Part shown: positions 51,539-60,370 of the stretch, in pieces
How the letters are laid out: every line of letters starts with the position of its first letter
How positions within the stretch are numbered: the first letter of the stretch is position 1
DNA from: Jiella soli
GTDB lineage: Bacteria > Pseudomonadota > Alphaproteobacteria > Rhizobiales > Rhizobiaceae
Direction: 5' to 3'
NCBI RefSeq assembly: GCF_020615385.1
Contig: NZ_JAJAVB010000025.1
Location: 209,296 to 273,295 of the forward strand
Length of the DNA: 64,000 nucleotides
Position numbers and translations under genes: made by a program
The notes under the pieces: generated by a model
What the model was told of the DNA's origin: nothing
Seen by the model: the letters and a program-made list of their open reading frames with translations, nothing else
Databases searched by the model: none

Positions 51539-52825
51539 TCAGGCGCGCGGTTCGCGGCCGATGACGAGGCAGGCGTTCTGCCCGCCGAAGCCGAAGGAGT
51601 TCGACAGCACCGCCGCAATGTCGGCCGAGCGCGCCTTGTTCGGCACGGTGTCGAGTTCGATCGCCGGATCCGGATTGTTGTAGTTGATGGTGGGCGGCAG
51701 GATGCCGTCCTTCAGCGATAGGACCGAGAAGACCGCCTCGATCGCCCCGGCCGCCGTCAGCGTGTGGCCGATCATCGACTTGTTGGAGGAGATCGGCGTC
51801 GTCTTCAGCGCCTCCCCGAAGACGGCGGCAAGGCCGGTCGCCTCCATCCGGTCGTTCTCCGGGGTCGAGGTCCCGTGCGCGTTGATGTAGTCGATGTCTT
51901 CCGGCTCCATCCCCGCATCGGCGATGCCCGCCCTGATCGTCGCGATGATCGGGGAGCCGTCGGGCTTGGACCGCGTGCGGTGGAAGTCGTCGGCCCGCTC
52001 GCCGCAGCCATGGATGACGCCGAGGATCTTCGCCCCGCGCGCCCTGGCCGCCGACAGGGATTCCAGCACCAGCGCACCGGCGCCCTCGGCCATGACGAAG
52101 CCGTCGCGGTCCTTGGAGAAGGGCTTGGAGGCCTTTTCTGGCACGGCGTTGTTGGTCGACAGGGCCGACAGAAGCGAGAAGCGGATCAGCGATTCCTGGG
52201 TGATCGAGCCGTCGGTGCCGATGGCGATCGCCCGGTCCGTCTCGCCGCGGCGGATCGCCTCGACGCCGAGCTGGATCGCGCTCGCGCCGGAGGCGCAGGC
52301 GGTCGACAGCGTGATCGGCAGGCCGCGGGTGCCGAGCTTGTCAGCCAGGAGTTCGGAGATCCGGCTGCACTGGGTGAGGTGGTAGATCGCCGGGTTCGGC
52401 CGGCGGCGGGCGATCTCGAGCAGGCGGTCGTAGCCGGCTTCCTCGCGGCTCGCCCCGTCCATGGCGTCGAGCTCGAGCCGGTGCTGCCACTCCATCTCGA
52501 CCGGCGGCGCAGCGAGGAAGAGCGGGCCGCCGAAATCGTCCACCGGCAGGCCGGCCATGGCGATCGCCTCGGTGCCCGCCGCGTCGGCCATGAGATAGGA
52601 ATGGCCTGTCGAGGTCTCGCTGCCGGGCCCCATAAAGTCGACGCTGCCGGAGATCGTGGTCTTCAGGCCGTCGGTGGCGAACCGTTCGATCCGATGGATC
52701 CCGGATCGGCCGGCGGTGAGTGCCGACCAATTGTCCTCGATGCCGCGGCCGAGCGACGAGACCAGGCCGAGCCCGGTGATGGCGATCACCGGGCGGCCGA
52801 GGAAATCGGTTTCGCTGTCACGCAT
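51539..52825 (-). CDS. fabF1XL: 3-oxoacyl-ACP synthase of very-long-chain fatty acid synthesis (FabF1XL)
   Basis: This 428-residue condensing enzyme has the complete Cys-His-His triad: Cys177 in STACASG, His317 in INAHGTSTPEND and His354 in NKSMIGHTLTAAGA. It should elongate acyl-AcpXL toward the C26-C28 hydroxy chain. ATG 52825 has GAAAGG about 8 bases upstream. It follows fabF2 by 11 bases and is separated from the dehydrogenase by 31. Together they make a two-subunit-like KAS pair, with only this one carrying a full active site. Confidence 0.9.
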   Translation of the reverse strand: MRDSETDFLGRPVIAITGLGLVSSLGRGIEDNWSALTAGRSGIHRIERFATDGLKTTISGSVDFMGPGSETSTGHSYLMADAAGTEAIAMAGLPVDDFGGPLFLAAPPVEMEWQHRLELDAMDGASREEAGYDRLLEIARRRPNPAIYHLTQCSRISELLADKLGTRGLPITLSTACASGASAIQLGVEAIRRGETDRAIAIGTDGSITQESLIRFSLLSALSTNNAVPEKASKPFSKDRDGFVMAEGAGALVLESLSAARARGAKILGVIHGCGERADDFHRTRSKPDGSPIIATIRAGIADAGMEPEDIDYINAHGTSTPENDRMEATGLAAVFGEALKTTPISSNKSMIGHTLTAAGAIEAVFSVLSLKDGILPPTINYNNPDPAIELDTVPNKARSADIAAVLSNSFGFGGQNACLVIGREPRA

Positions 52826-52836
52826 TGTCTGACCTT

Positions 52837-54048
52837 TCACAGGCTGCGGCCGTCGATCGCCTCGATCAGGCAGGCGCCTTCGGCATGAAGATGGCCGATC
52901 GTCGTGACCACCGCCTGCCGCGGCGCCTTGGCCGCCGGACGCTCCTCGCCCGGATCGAAGGGCGGCAGGGCGATCCCGCGGGCGAGCGCACCTGCCGCGA
53001 GCGCGACGCCGGCCGGCATCTGCGTCTCGAAGGAGTGGCCGAGAATCGTCCCATAGGCTCTGACCGGACTTTCCGGCAGCTTTTCGGCAAGAACGCCCAT
53101 CTCGACGTCGAGAAGCGGCTGCAGCCCGGTGGCGCCGGACAGGACCAGCGTCTCGTCGGCCGGAACGCTCGGCTTCGGCAGGACAGCCGCAAAGCGGGCG
53201 GAGGTCGCCGCGCTCTCGCGCCGGCCGCGATCGCCGGATGCCGCGACGAAGCGGGCATAGGCCGTGGCCGAGCGCGCGGCGGCGTGCTCGGCCGATTCCA
53301 GGATCAGGAAAGCGCCGACGCTGCCGACGGTGACGCCGTCCTTGGGCTCCCGGCGCGCGAGTACGGGCCGCCACTCGTCCCGCAGCATCAGCCCGGCGAG
53401 GTCGAAATTGAGGATCAGGTCCTTGCGCTCCGCCGAAAAGGCGCTGCCGACGAGGCAGATCTCGCTCTGGCCGGCCGCGATGCGCGCCCTGGCCGAGGCG
53501 AGCGCGGAAATGCCCGCCGCCTCCTCGCCCATGAAAGTGCGCGAGGAACCTGTCACCTTGTGGACGATCGAGATGTTGCCGGCGAGGAGGTTCGACAACT
53601 GCGCCAGGAAGAGCGTGGGCCTGAGTTCCGTCGACAGCGTCTCGTTGATGACGGCCTCGCGATCGTTGGCGGTGCGGGCGCGCTCCATCAAGAGCGCGTC
53701 GACGGCCGCATCGCGCTCGCCGCCGCCGGCCGCCACGATCATGTCGATCTTGCTGCGCACCGCCTCGTCGGCGGGAATGCCGGCGTCTTCGAGCGCCAGG
53801 CCCGCGGCATAGGTGCCTAGCTTCTGCCAGGTCTCCATCTGGCGCTGGTCGCCCTTTTTCGGGATCTGCTTCGACCAGTCGATGGCAGGCAGCGGGTGGA
53901 CGAAGTAAGGCGCGTAGGCTTCCGTCTCGATCCGCGGCTGCAGGCCCGGCCCGCGGGCCATGATGTCGAGATGGGCCGCGATGCCCTCGCCGAGCGAGGA
54001 CACCAGCCCGATCCCGGTAATCACGACGTCCCTGTCTCGCTCACTCAT
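52837..54048 (-). CDS. fabF2XL: Ketosynthase-like protein lacking the catalytic triad (FabF2XL)
   Basis: This 403-residue thiolase-fold protein aligns with FabF from end to end (DVVITGIGLVSSLGEGIAAH at the start). The catalytic Cys region reads VTGSSRTFMGE with Ser168 in its place. The first His (NAHGT in FabF) reads SGATG, and the K-S-M-T-G-H block is TILGH, keeping only His338. It therefore cannot condense in the usual way and resembles the chain-length-factor partner in type II polyketide synthases. Its start overlaps a short upstream frame; a TGA closes the frame just above ATG 54048. It sits 202 bases after acpXL, where rhizobial clusters usually carry fabZXL. Confidence 0.87.
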   Translation of the reverse strand: MSERDRDVVITGIGLVSSLGEGIAAHLDIMARGPGLQPRIETEAYAPYFVHPLPAIDWSKQIPKKGDQRQMETWQKLGTYAAGLALEDAGIPADEAVRSKIDMIVAAGGGERDAAVDALLMERARTANDREAVINETLSTELRPTLFLAQLSNLLAGNISIVHKVTGSSRTFMGEEAAGISALASARARIAAGQSEICLVGSAFSAERKDLILNFDLAGLMLRDEWRPVLARREPKDGVTVGSVGAFLILESAEHAAARSATAYARFVAASGDRGRRESAATSARFAAVLPKPSVPADETLVLSGATGLQPLLDVEMGVLAEKLPESPVRAYGTILGHSFETQMPAGVALAAGALARGIALPPFDPGEERPAAKAPRQAVVTTIGHLHAEGACLIEAIDGRSL

Positions 54049-54250
54049 CGGGATATTCCATCAGTCCGCCGCGTTCGAAAACGCGTTCCGCCTGGAGCGC
54101 GGCGCGGCGCGTCGCGTTGGATCCACGACGGACGCTCCAGCCTATTCGATCATCGCACCCGAGGTCACCGCAAACCGGTGCCGGTCTTCGGGCCGATGCT
54201 GTCGGTCGCCGGGCCCGCCCTTCCATGTGCCGGGCCAGGCGAAATCGGCG
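54049..54250. other. Gap between acpXL and fabF2XL where fabZXL would be expected
   Basis: Only 202 bases separate acpXL from fabF2XL, too few for a FabZ-type dehydratase (about 150 residues). The single open frame, 54041-54226 minus, encodes a 61-residue Arg-rich sequence with no FabZ motif. The dehydratase is probably lost or lies elsewhere. Confidence 0.55.
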
Positions 54251-54535
54251 TCAGCCGGCGGCCTTCGCCGCGCGCAGCTCATCGATCTTCGCGCAGAGAT
54301 TCTTCAGGACGAAATATTCCTCGGTCGGAACTTCGCCGTCATTGACCTCCTGCGTCCACTTCTCGAGCGGGATCTTGATCCCGAACTCCTTGTCGATCGC
54401 AAAGACGATATCGAGGAAGTCGAGAGAATCGATGCCGAGATCGTCGATCGTGTGGCTCTCCGGCGTGATCTGGTCTCGGTCGATCTCGCTGGTCTCGGCG
54501 ATGATATCCGCGACCCGGTCGAAGGTGGAAGACAA
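54251..54535 (-). CDS. acpXL: Acyl carrier protein AcpXL for very-long-chain fatty acids
   Basis: This 94-residue acyl carrier protein carries the 4'-phosphopantetheine attachment at Ser37 in [18 protein letters not shown]. The longer C-terminal helix ([20 protein letters not shown]) and [10 protein letters not shown] distinguish AcpXL from the housekeeping AcpP. It shuttles the growing C26-C28 chain for lipid A, which stabilises the outer membrane in rhizobia and Brucella. It is the first gene of the cluster and has its own promoter at 54579-54606. Confidence 0.93.
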   Translation of the reverse strand: MSSTFDRVADIIAETSEIDRDQITPESHTIDDLGIDSLDFLDIVFAIDKEFGIKIPLEKWTQEVNDGEVPTEEYFVLKNLCAKIDELRAAKAAG

Positions 54536-54578
54536 TGTCCGGTCCTTACATGTTTCGCATTCGTGAATTCGGCGCGAA

Positions 54579-54606
54579 GCTATAGGGATTCAAGCCCGAA
54601 AAGCAA
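54579..54606 (-). promoter_or_regulatory. Predicted promoter of the acpXL cluster
   Basis: On the minus strand TTGCTT (54606-54601), 16-base spacing and TATAGC (54584-54579) form a sigma-70-like promoter about 44 bases before the ATG. The surrounding spacer (54536-54863, 328 bases) is divergent with the MarR gene and holds no supported gene. Confidence 0.5.
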
Positions 54607-54863
54607 AGCGAGAACGCCTCCTCGGCGATGTCGGCCGCAAAGGTGTGACATTCCGACTTCGGCGCCGCCCTTTCGAATTCGAGCCGCGGGCTCCTCCAAC
54701 CCTCGCGGGTTCCGAAGATGGGCGTCGGCGCCCGCCTCCGAAGGCCGGCCCGAGGCATGCCCGGCCGAGACAGACGCAAATTCCAACGATTGTCGAGGCA
54801 ACGTCTTGGGCGACGGCGCGTTTGGACTGGACCTCAAGCCGGGAAATCTTCGCAAGAGCCGAA

Positions 54864-55331
54864 ATGAGCGGTCGAATGATGAATGTCATGTCTGAAGAGA
54901 GCCGCGTTCTTTCGGTGACGAACCGGCTGATCCGCGCGGCAACCGCGCTCGGGCGCATCACCGCACAGGTACACAAACGCGAACACGGGCTGACCGTGCC
55001 GGAATTCGGCGTGCTGATGATCCTCGGCGGCGGCGAGCACGAAGCGGCCTTCACCTCGTCCTACATCGTCGACGCGACCGCCATGGATAAGACCAAGGTC
55101 AGCCGGGCCGTGTCCTCGCTCGACCAGCGCGGCTGGCTGATCCGCAACCGCGCCTCCGCCGACCGGCGATTCGAGCATCTGGCGCTGACGGATGACGGCC
55201 GAAAGGCCTATGCGGATCTGATGCCTAAGGTGCGGGCAGCCGAGCGGTCGGTGCTCAAGCACCTGTCCGAGGCCGAGCGGCGCGGCCTGGAGGCCGGCCT
55301 CGAAGGGCTCGACCGCGCCTTCGGGCACTGA
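54864..55331 (+). CDS. MarR-family transcriptional regulator
   Basis: This protein of about 155 residues has the MarR winged-helix core: LTVPEFGVLMILGGGEHEAA, YIVDATAMDKTKVSRAVSSL (recognition helix) and the wing LIRNRASADRRFEHLALTDD. Several start codons cluster (54864, 54876, 54879, 54888); the first is used here, the true start may be a few residues shorter. It is divergent from acpXL, so it could regulate that cluster or itself. The effector is unknown. Confidence 0.85.
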   Translation: MSGRMMNVMSEESRVLSVTNRLIRAATALGRITAQVHKREHGLTVPEFGVLMILGGGEHEAAFTSSYIVDATAMDKTKVSRAVSSLDQRGWLIRNRASADRRFEHLALTDDGRKAYADLMPKVRAAERSVLKHLSEAERRGLEAGLEGLDRAFGH

Positions 55332-55369
55332 CGCCGCAGTCGCACCTACTATCCGCGTTTGAACGAAAA

Positions 55370-55395
55370 CGGCCCCGCCGCGGACGACGGGGCCG
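55370..55395 (-). terminator. Terminator of the second Liv cluster
   Basis: CGGCCCCG, 10-nt loop, CGGGGCCG is a perfect 8-bp stem 47 bases beyond the binding-protein stop. On the minus strand the arm is followed by TTTTCGTTC, a U-run, supporting factor-independent termination in that direction. It lies between the convergent MarR and Liv genes. Confidence 0.7.
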
Positions 55396-55441
55396 GAAAG
55401 ACCGGGCGGCAGCGGTAGCAGCCGCCCCTGCGTTCAGGTGA

Positions 55442-56620
55442 TTACTTGGCCTTCTCGGTGTCGACGCCTTCGCTCGCCTTGAGCTGATCGCCGCCCTTCT
55501 CGGTCATGTCGGTGTTCTCGGCAACGTTGACGTAGTCATACTTGCCGTCCTTCCACTCGTAGACGACGTAGCCCGGCAGGGTGACGTCGCCCTTGTCGTC
55601 GAAGGACAGGTCGCCGATGACGGTGTTGAAGTCGCCGTCGTCGAGCGCCTTGACCACCGGATCGTAATCGGTCGAGCCGGCCTTCTCCACCGCCTGCGCC
55701 CAGGCCTGGATCGCCGCATAGGTGTAGAGGACGTAGCCCTCGGCGGTCTGGCCCTTCTTGTTGAGCTCGTCGACGACCGGCTTGGCCGCCTCGTTCTTGC
55801 GCGGATCGGGCGAGAAAGTCATCAGCGTGCCCTGGCCGGCATCGCCCGTGATCGCCCAGTACTCGTCGGTGACGAGCGCGTCACCGGACATGATCTGGGT
55901 GTCCATTCCCTGCTCTTTCATCTGGCGCGCCATAAGGCCCGCCTCGGTGTGGTAGCCGCCGATGTAGAGGAGGTCGACGCCCGCCTGCTTCAGCTTGGTG
56001 ACGAGGGCGGTGTAGTCCTTTTCGCCGGCGGTGTAGGATTCCACCAGCGCCGGCTTCACGCCTTGCTTTTCCAGGTTCTTCTGCGTCTCGTCGGCAAGGC
56101 CCTTACCATAGGCGGTCTTGTCGTTGATGATCGCGACCTTGGCGTCCGGGAAGTTCTTGGCGATGTAGGCCGCCGCGACCTCACCCTGCTGGTCGTCACG
56201 GCCGCAGACGCGGTAGATGCCGGGGCCGGGACGCTGGTCGGTGAAGGCCGGGTTGGTCGAGGCCGGCGAGATCTGGACGATCTGCTCGTCGGCATAGACC
56301 TGGCTTGCCGGGATCGAGGAGCCCGAGCAGAAGTGGCCGGCGACGAAGGGAACGCCCTGCGAGGCGAACTGGTTCGCGACCGCGACGGCCTGCTTGGGAT
56401 CGCAGGCGTCGTCGCCGACGGACAGCTTCAGCATCTCGCCGTTGACGCCACCCTTGGCGTTGATGTCCGCGACCGCCTGCTCGGCACCGACCTTCAGCTG
56501 CTGCCCGAAGCTCGCGTACTGGCCGGTCATCGGGCCGGCGACGCCGATCGTGATGTCGGCGAAAGCCGAGCCTGCAAAGACGAGATTGAGAGCTGCGCCG
56601 GCGAGGAGTGCTTTCTTCAT
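55442..56620 (-). CDS. livK: Branched-chain amino acid ABC transporter substrate-binding protein
   Basis: This 392-residue LivJ/K-type binding protein has a signal peptide (KKALLAGAALNLVFAGSAFA) and the mature start DITIGVAGPMTGQYASFGQQ. HFCSGSSIPASQVYADEQIV and STNPAFTDQRPGPGIYRVCG are family blocks around the ligand site. The acidic tail is normal. ATG 56620 has GGAAGG upstream. It is at the 3' end of the operon order livH-livM-livG-livF-DUF6867-livK, 191 bases after the DUF6867 gene, and may have its own promoter. Confidence 0.93.
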   Translation of the reverse strand: MKKALLAGAALNLVFAGSAFADITIGVAGPMTGQYASFGQQLKVGAEQAVADINAKGGVNGEMLKLSVGDDACDPKQAVAVANQFASQGVPFVAGHFCSGSSIPASQVYADEQIVQISPASTNPAFTDQRPGPGIYRVCGRDDQQGEVAAAYIAKNFPDAKVAIINDKTAYGKGLADETQKNLEKQGVKPALVESYTAGEKDYTALVTKLKQAGVDLLYIGGYHTEAGLMARQMKEQGMDTQIMSGDALVTDEYWAITGDAGQGTLMTFSPDPRKNEAAKPVVDELNKKGQTAEGYVLYTYAAIQAWAQAVEKAGSTDYDPVVKALDDGDFNTVIGDLSFDDKGDVTLPGYVVYEWKDGKYDYVNVAENTDMTEKGGDQLKASEGVDTEKAK

Positions 56621-56811
56621 AGGAACCTTCCCTGTTTTTCTATGAGGCGACCGTCCGGTCATGGAACGAGGGGACCCGTTCCTGCCTGGGCCGGATTAAA
56701 GACCGGATCGGCTTCGGTTGAAAGCCGGTCGGCCTAAATTTTCGACCATGGTTATAGATGAAGCAGGGCCGAGGGCCGGTGCCTGCGGAAGGACCTGAGC
56801 GCAGATCCCGG

Positions 56812-57156
56812 TCAAGCCGCCGACCGGCGAAGCGGACCGTACTGGCGGGCCATCTGGCGGTTGCGCACGAAGCTTCGTCCCGCCGCGGCGAAGGCGAACA
56901 GGATGACGTAGTCGACGATGCCGTGGTGGAGCCCGACCCAGAAGGTCGACAGCGGCAGGAAGAACGAACCGCTGAAAAGCCCGTAATGAATGAAGCGCAC
57001 GGCGATATCGAGCAGGAGAACATAGAAGGCCATCAGCCCCCAGCCGCTCCAGGTGAGCGCCGTCGAGCGGCCGATCATCCAGGCGCCGGCGCCGCCGAGG
57101 ATGACGGTGACGAAGAGGAACTCGGCGAGCGAGACTTCCCAGATCAGCCCGTCCAT
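56812..57156 (-). CDS. DUF6867 membrane protein
   Basis: This 114-residue protein has about three helices (VSLAEFLFVTVILGGAGAWM, GLMAFYVLLLDIAVRF, GIVDYVILFAFAAAG). It matches DUF6867, found beside branched-chain amino acid transporter genes in Hyphomicrobiales. The ATG at 57156 shares a base with the livF stop, so it is co-translated. A transporter accessory role is inferred from position only. Confidence 0.78.
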   Translation of the reverse strand: MDGLIWEVSLAEFLFVTVILGGAGAWMIGRSTALTWSGWGLMAFYVLLLDIAVRFIHYGLFSGSFFLPLSTFWVGLHHGIVDYVILFAFAAAGRSFVRNRQMARQYGPLRRSAA

Positions 57157-57935
57157 CAGTGCGCTCCCCCTTCCAGATAGGCGCTGCGCACCTCTTCGCG
57201 GGACAGCAGCTCGCGCCCCGTGCCCGACATGGTGATGACGCCGTTGACCATGACATAGCCCCTGTGGGCGAGGCGCAGCGCATGGAAGGCGTTCTGTTCG
57301 ACGAGGAACACGGTGAGCCCCTCATTGCGGTTGAGTTCGCGGATGACCTCGAAGATCTGCTTGACGATCAGGGGGGCCAGGCCGAGCGAGGGCTCGTCGA
57401 GGAGGAGGAGCTTCGGCCGGCTCATCAGCGCCCGGCCGATCGCCAGCATCTGCTGCTCGCCGCCAGACAGCGTGCCGCCGCGCTGGCCGCGCCGTTCCTT
57501 CAGGCGGGGGAACAGCTCGAACACCTTGCGCAGGTCGTCCTCGAAATATTTCTCGTCCTCGAGGATCGCGCCCATCTGCAGGTTCTCGATCACCGTCATG
57601 CGCGGAAACACCCGGCGCCCTTCCGGCGACTGGGCGATCTGGCGCGACATGATGTCGTGCGTCGGCAGATGGGTGATGTCGTCGCCGCGATAGAGGATCT
57701 GCCCCTCGCGCGCCTGCGGATTGCCGCAGACAGTCATCATCAGCGTGGACTTGCCGGCGCCGTTGGCGCCGATCATGGTGACGATCTCGCCCTCGTAGAC
57801 GTCCACGTCGACGCCCTTCAGCGCCTGGATCTTGCCGTAGAACGTGTGGACGCCGCGGATCGCCAGCAGCGGAAGCTCGTCGCCGCGTTCGGCCGTCGCC
57901 TCGGCAACGGCCGCGCTCGTGCCCGCCGCACTCAT
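57156..57935 (-). CDS. livF: Branched-chain amino acid ABC transporter ATP-binding protein LivF
   Basis: This 259-residue ATPase has Walker A GANGAGKSTLMMTV, Q-loop AQSPEGRRVFPRMTVIENLQ, signature LSGGEQQMLAIGRALMSRP and Walker B LLLLDEPSLGLAPLIVKQI. The C-terminal MSGTGRELLSREEVRSAYLE is typical of LivF. Its start ATG 57935 overlaps the livG stop by 4 bases (ATGA). Confidence 0.94.
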   Translation of the reverse strand: MSAAGTSAAVAEATAERGDELPLLAIRGVHTFYGKIQALKGVDVDVYEGEIVTMIGANGAGKSTLMMTVCGNPQAREGQILYRGDDITHLPTHDIMSRQIAQSPEGRRVFPRMTVIENLQMGAILEDEKYFEDDLRKVFELFPRLKERRGQRGGTLSGGEQQMLAIGRALMSRPKLLLLDEPSLGLAPLIVKQIFEVIRELNRNEGLTVFLVEQNAFHALRLAHRGYVMVNGVITMSGTGRELLSREEVRSAYLEGGAH

Positions 57936-58909
57936 GCCCTGTCTCCCGAAGTCTCGCGTCCCGCCCCGCCGGCGGGCGGTGCTTCCTTGATCTCGAGCTC
58001 CTGCTCGACCTCGTCGACCTCCTCGTCGTCGACGCCGAGATAGGCCGCGATCACCTTCGGGTCGCGGCGCACGCGCTCGGCATTTCCGTCGGCGATTTTC
58101 TTGCCGTAGTCGAGGACGACGATGTGGTCGGAGATCTCCATGACGACGCCCATGTCGTGCTCGATCAGGAGGACCGAGACGTCGTGCTCGTCGCGGATGT
58201 GCCGCAGGAGCGTGTTGAGCTCGGTCGATTCGCGCGGGTTGAGGCCCGCCGCCGGCTCGTCCAGGCACAGAAGCGCCGGACCGGTGCACATCGCCCGGGC
58301 GATCTCCAGCCGGCGCTGGGCGCCGTAGGGAAGGTCGGAGGCGGGATCGTCGGCCCGGTCGAGGAGGTCGGTCCGGCGCAGCCAGTCGACCGCCTTGTCC
58401 TTGGCCGCGCTGGCGGCCCGGCGATAGCCCGGCAGCCCGATCAGCCCGCCGATGGTCATGCCGGAGGCGCGCATCAGCTTGTTGTGCTGGGCGACGAGGA
58501 GGTTTTCCAGGCAGGTCATGCCGCCGAACAGGCGGATGTTCTGGAAGGTGCGGGCAACGCCCGCGACGTCCGTGATGCGGAAGTCGGCCATCCGCTCCAG
58601 CAGATAGATCGCGCCCTCTTCGTGCTCGTCGTGCTGGCGGCCGCTGGCGGTCAGTGCGTCGACCCGCTCCTGCGGGATGCCGCGGCCGCGGCGCAGCGCG
58701 ATCCGGCCTTCGGTCGGCTTGTAGAAGCCGGTCACGCAGTTGAAGACGGTGGTCTTGCCTGCGCCGTTCGGGCCGATCAGCGCGGTGATGTCGCCACGAC
58801 CGACATTGAAGGACAGATCGTCCACCGCCACGAGACCGCCGAAGCGCATGGTCAGCCGTTCGACGGTCAGGACCGGGTCGACGGCCCAGCTTTCGGTTTC
58901 CTTGAGCAT
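57932..58909 (-). CDS. livG: Branched-chain amino acid ABC transporter ATP-binding protein LivG
   Basis: This 325-residue ATPase has Walker A GPNGAGKTTVFNCV, FQNIRLFGGMTCLENLLVAQ, signature LPYGAQRRLEIARAM and Walker B LLCLDEPAAGLNP. An insertion between the Walker A and Q-loop regions (about residues 68-105, RGRGIPQERVDALTASGRQH onward) makes it longer than classical LivG. This is also seen in rhizobial BraF proteins, by recollection. The acidic C-terminal tail (VDDEEVDEVEQELEIKEA) is an extension. Its start shares a base with the livM stop. Confidence 0.93.
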   Translation of the reverse strand: MLKETESWAVDPVLTVERLTMRFGGLVAVDDLSFNVGRGDITALIGPNGAGKTTVFNCVTGFYKPTEGRIALRRGRGIPQERVDALTASGRQHDEHEEGAIYLLERMADFRITDVAGVARTFQNIRLFGGMTCLENLLVAQHNKLMRASGMTIGGLIGLPGYRRAASAAKDKAVDWLRRTDLLDRADDPASDLPYGAQRRLEIARAMCTGPALLCLDEPAAGLNPRESTELNTLLRHIRDEHDVSVLLIEHDMGVVMEISDHIVVLDYGKKIADGNAERVRRDPKVIAAYLGVDDEEVDEVEQELEIKEAPPAGGAGRETSGDRA

Positions 58910-60366
58910 CAGTGTCCCTCGCCCTGGCTGACGAGATCGGCGCCGATCGCCTTCTTCTCCTTGTAGACCGCCGACGGCGAGCGCGACGAGACGAGACCGC
59001 GCGGCTTCCAGACCATGATCGCCACCATGGCGAGGCCGAAGATCAGCATGCGGTACTGCGTCGGGTCGAAGCCCGCCCCGAAGATCCCTTGCAGGAAGGT
59101 CAGGTTGCGCAGGAGCTCGATGCCGCCGATCATCACCACCGCGGCAATGGCGACGCCGAGCTGCGAGCCGAGCCCGCCGAGGACGACGATGGCTAGGATG
59201 ATCGCCGATTCGATGAAGGTGAAGCTTTCCGGCGAGATGAAGCCCTGGCGCGTTGCGAAGAAGGCGCCGGCGAAGCCGCCGAACATCGCGCCGGTGGCAA
59301 AGGCCGTCAGCTTGACGTTGACGGTGTTGATGCCGAGCGAGCGGCAGGCGATCTCGTCCTCGCGCAATGCCTCCCATGCCCGGCCGACCGGCAGCTTGCG
59401 CATGCGCAGGGTGACGAAGTTGGTCAGGAGCGCCAGCGCCAGGATGATGTAATAGAGGAAGACGAAGCGCTGCACCGTGTCGTATTCGAGCCCGAAATAA
59501 TCGGCGAAGGAATTGTCGCCGCGGGTGAATTCGAGACCGAACAGGGTCGGCTTCGGAATGCCGAGGACGCCGTTCGGTCCGCCGGTGAAACTAGCCCAAT
59601 TGAGGAGGACGACGCGGATGATCTCGCCAAAGGCGAGCGTCACGATGGCGAGGTAGTCGCCCCTGAGGCGCAGCACGGGGAAGCCGAGCATCACGCCCCA
59701 GGCCGCGGCGAAGAAGCCTGCCATTGGCAGGCAGACCCAGAAGCCGAGGCCCGTGCTCTGCGCGATCAGCGCGAAGGAATAGGCGCCGACCGCGTAGAAG
59801 GCGACATAGCCGAGGTCGAGAAGGCCGGCGAGCCCGACGACGATATTGAGGCCCCAGCCGAGCATCACATAGGTGAGGATCAGGATCGACAGGTCGAGGA
59901 GATAGCGGTTCTGGCTCGGGACCAGGGTCGCCAGGAGGTAAGGGAGAAGCAGCGCCAGGATCAGGAAGACGATGGCGACGATCTTGCCGACCGGCAGGCC
60001 GCCGGTGCCGAACTTGACCTTCTTGAACCAGCCGGTGACCGGCCGCTCCGATTTATAGACGAAATAGGAGAGCAGGAAGCGGCCGACGAAGGCGATCCCG
60101 ATCCAGATCACCCAGAGCGCCGGCGTGGCGGTGAGATCGAGGCCGCCGACGGCGATGTCGGTCCGAAAGGCGAAGAAGAAGACGGTGATCGCGGCGACGA
60201 GCGCTGCGGTGATCCCGGCTTCCTTGAGTGCGGCGACGAGCCGGCTGTCGGTGGTCGGTTCGGGGGCGAAGGGCGGCTCGCCGCGCATGGCGGCGCGGCG
60301 TTCCTCGGACAGGCGCTCGGCGCCTTCCGGTCGGTTTGCGGAAGCGGCGGTCGTCTCGGAGGCCAT
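58909..60366 (-). CDS. livM: Branched-chain amino acid ABC transporter permease LivM
   Basis: This long (485-residue) LivM-type permease has two or three extra N-terminal helices before the conserved region ([40 protein letters not shown]). The EAA-like loop [20 protein letters not shown] and [20 protein letters not shown] follow. The N-terminal cytoplasmic tail is charged. It starts 4 bases after the livH stop codon and pairs with LivH. Confidence 0.93.
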   Translation of the reverse strand: MASETTAASANRPEGAERLSEERRAAMRGEPPFAPEPTTDSRLVAALKEAGITAALVAAITVFFFAFRTDIAVGGLDLTATPALWVIWIGIAFVGRFLLSYFVYKSERPVTGWFKKVKFGTGGLPVGKIVAIVFLILALLLPYLLATLVPSQNRYLLDLSILILTYVMLGWGLNIVVGLAGLLDLGYVAFYAVGAYSFALIAQSTGLGFWVCLPMAGFFAAAWGVMLGFPVLRLRGDYLAIVTLAFGEIIRVVLLNWASFTGGPNGVLGIPKPTLFGLEFTRGDNSFADYFGLEYDTVQRFVFLYYIILALALLTNFVTLRMRKLPVGRAWEALREDEIACRSLGINTVNVKLTAFATGAMFGGFAGAFFATRQGFISPESFTFIESAIILAIVVLGGLGSQLGVAIAAVVMIGGIELLRNLTFLQGIFGAGFDPTQYRMLIFGLAMVAIMVWKPRGLVSSRSPSAVYKEKKAIGADLVSQGEGH

Positions 60367-60370
60367 AATC

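Noticed and set aside
54041-54226. 61-residue frame between acpXL and fabF2XL considered as a FabZ remnant
   Set aside because: It is Arg-rich with no FabZ motif; its end only overlaps the fabF2XL start by chance-like frame use.
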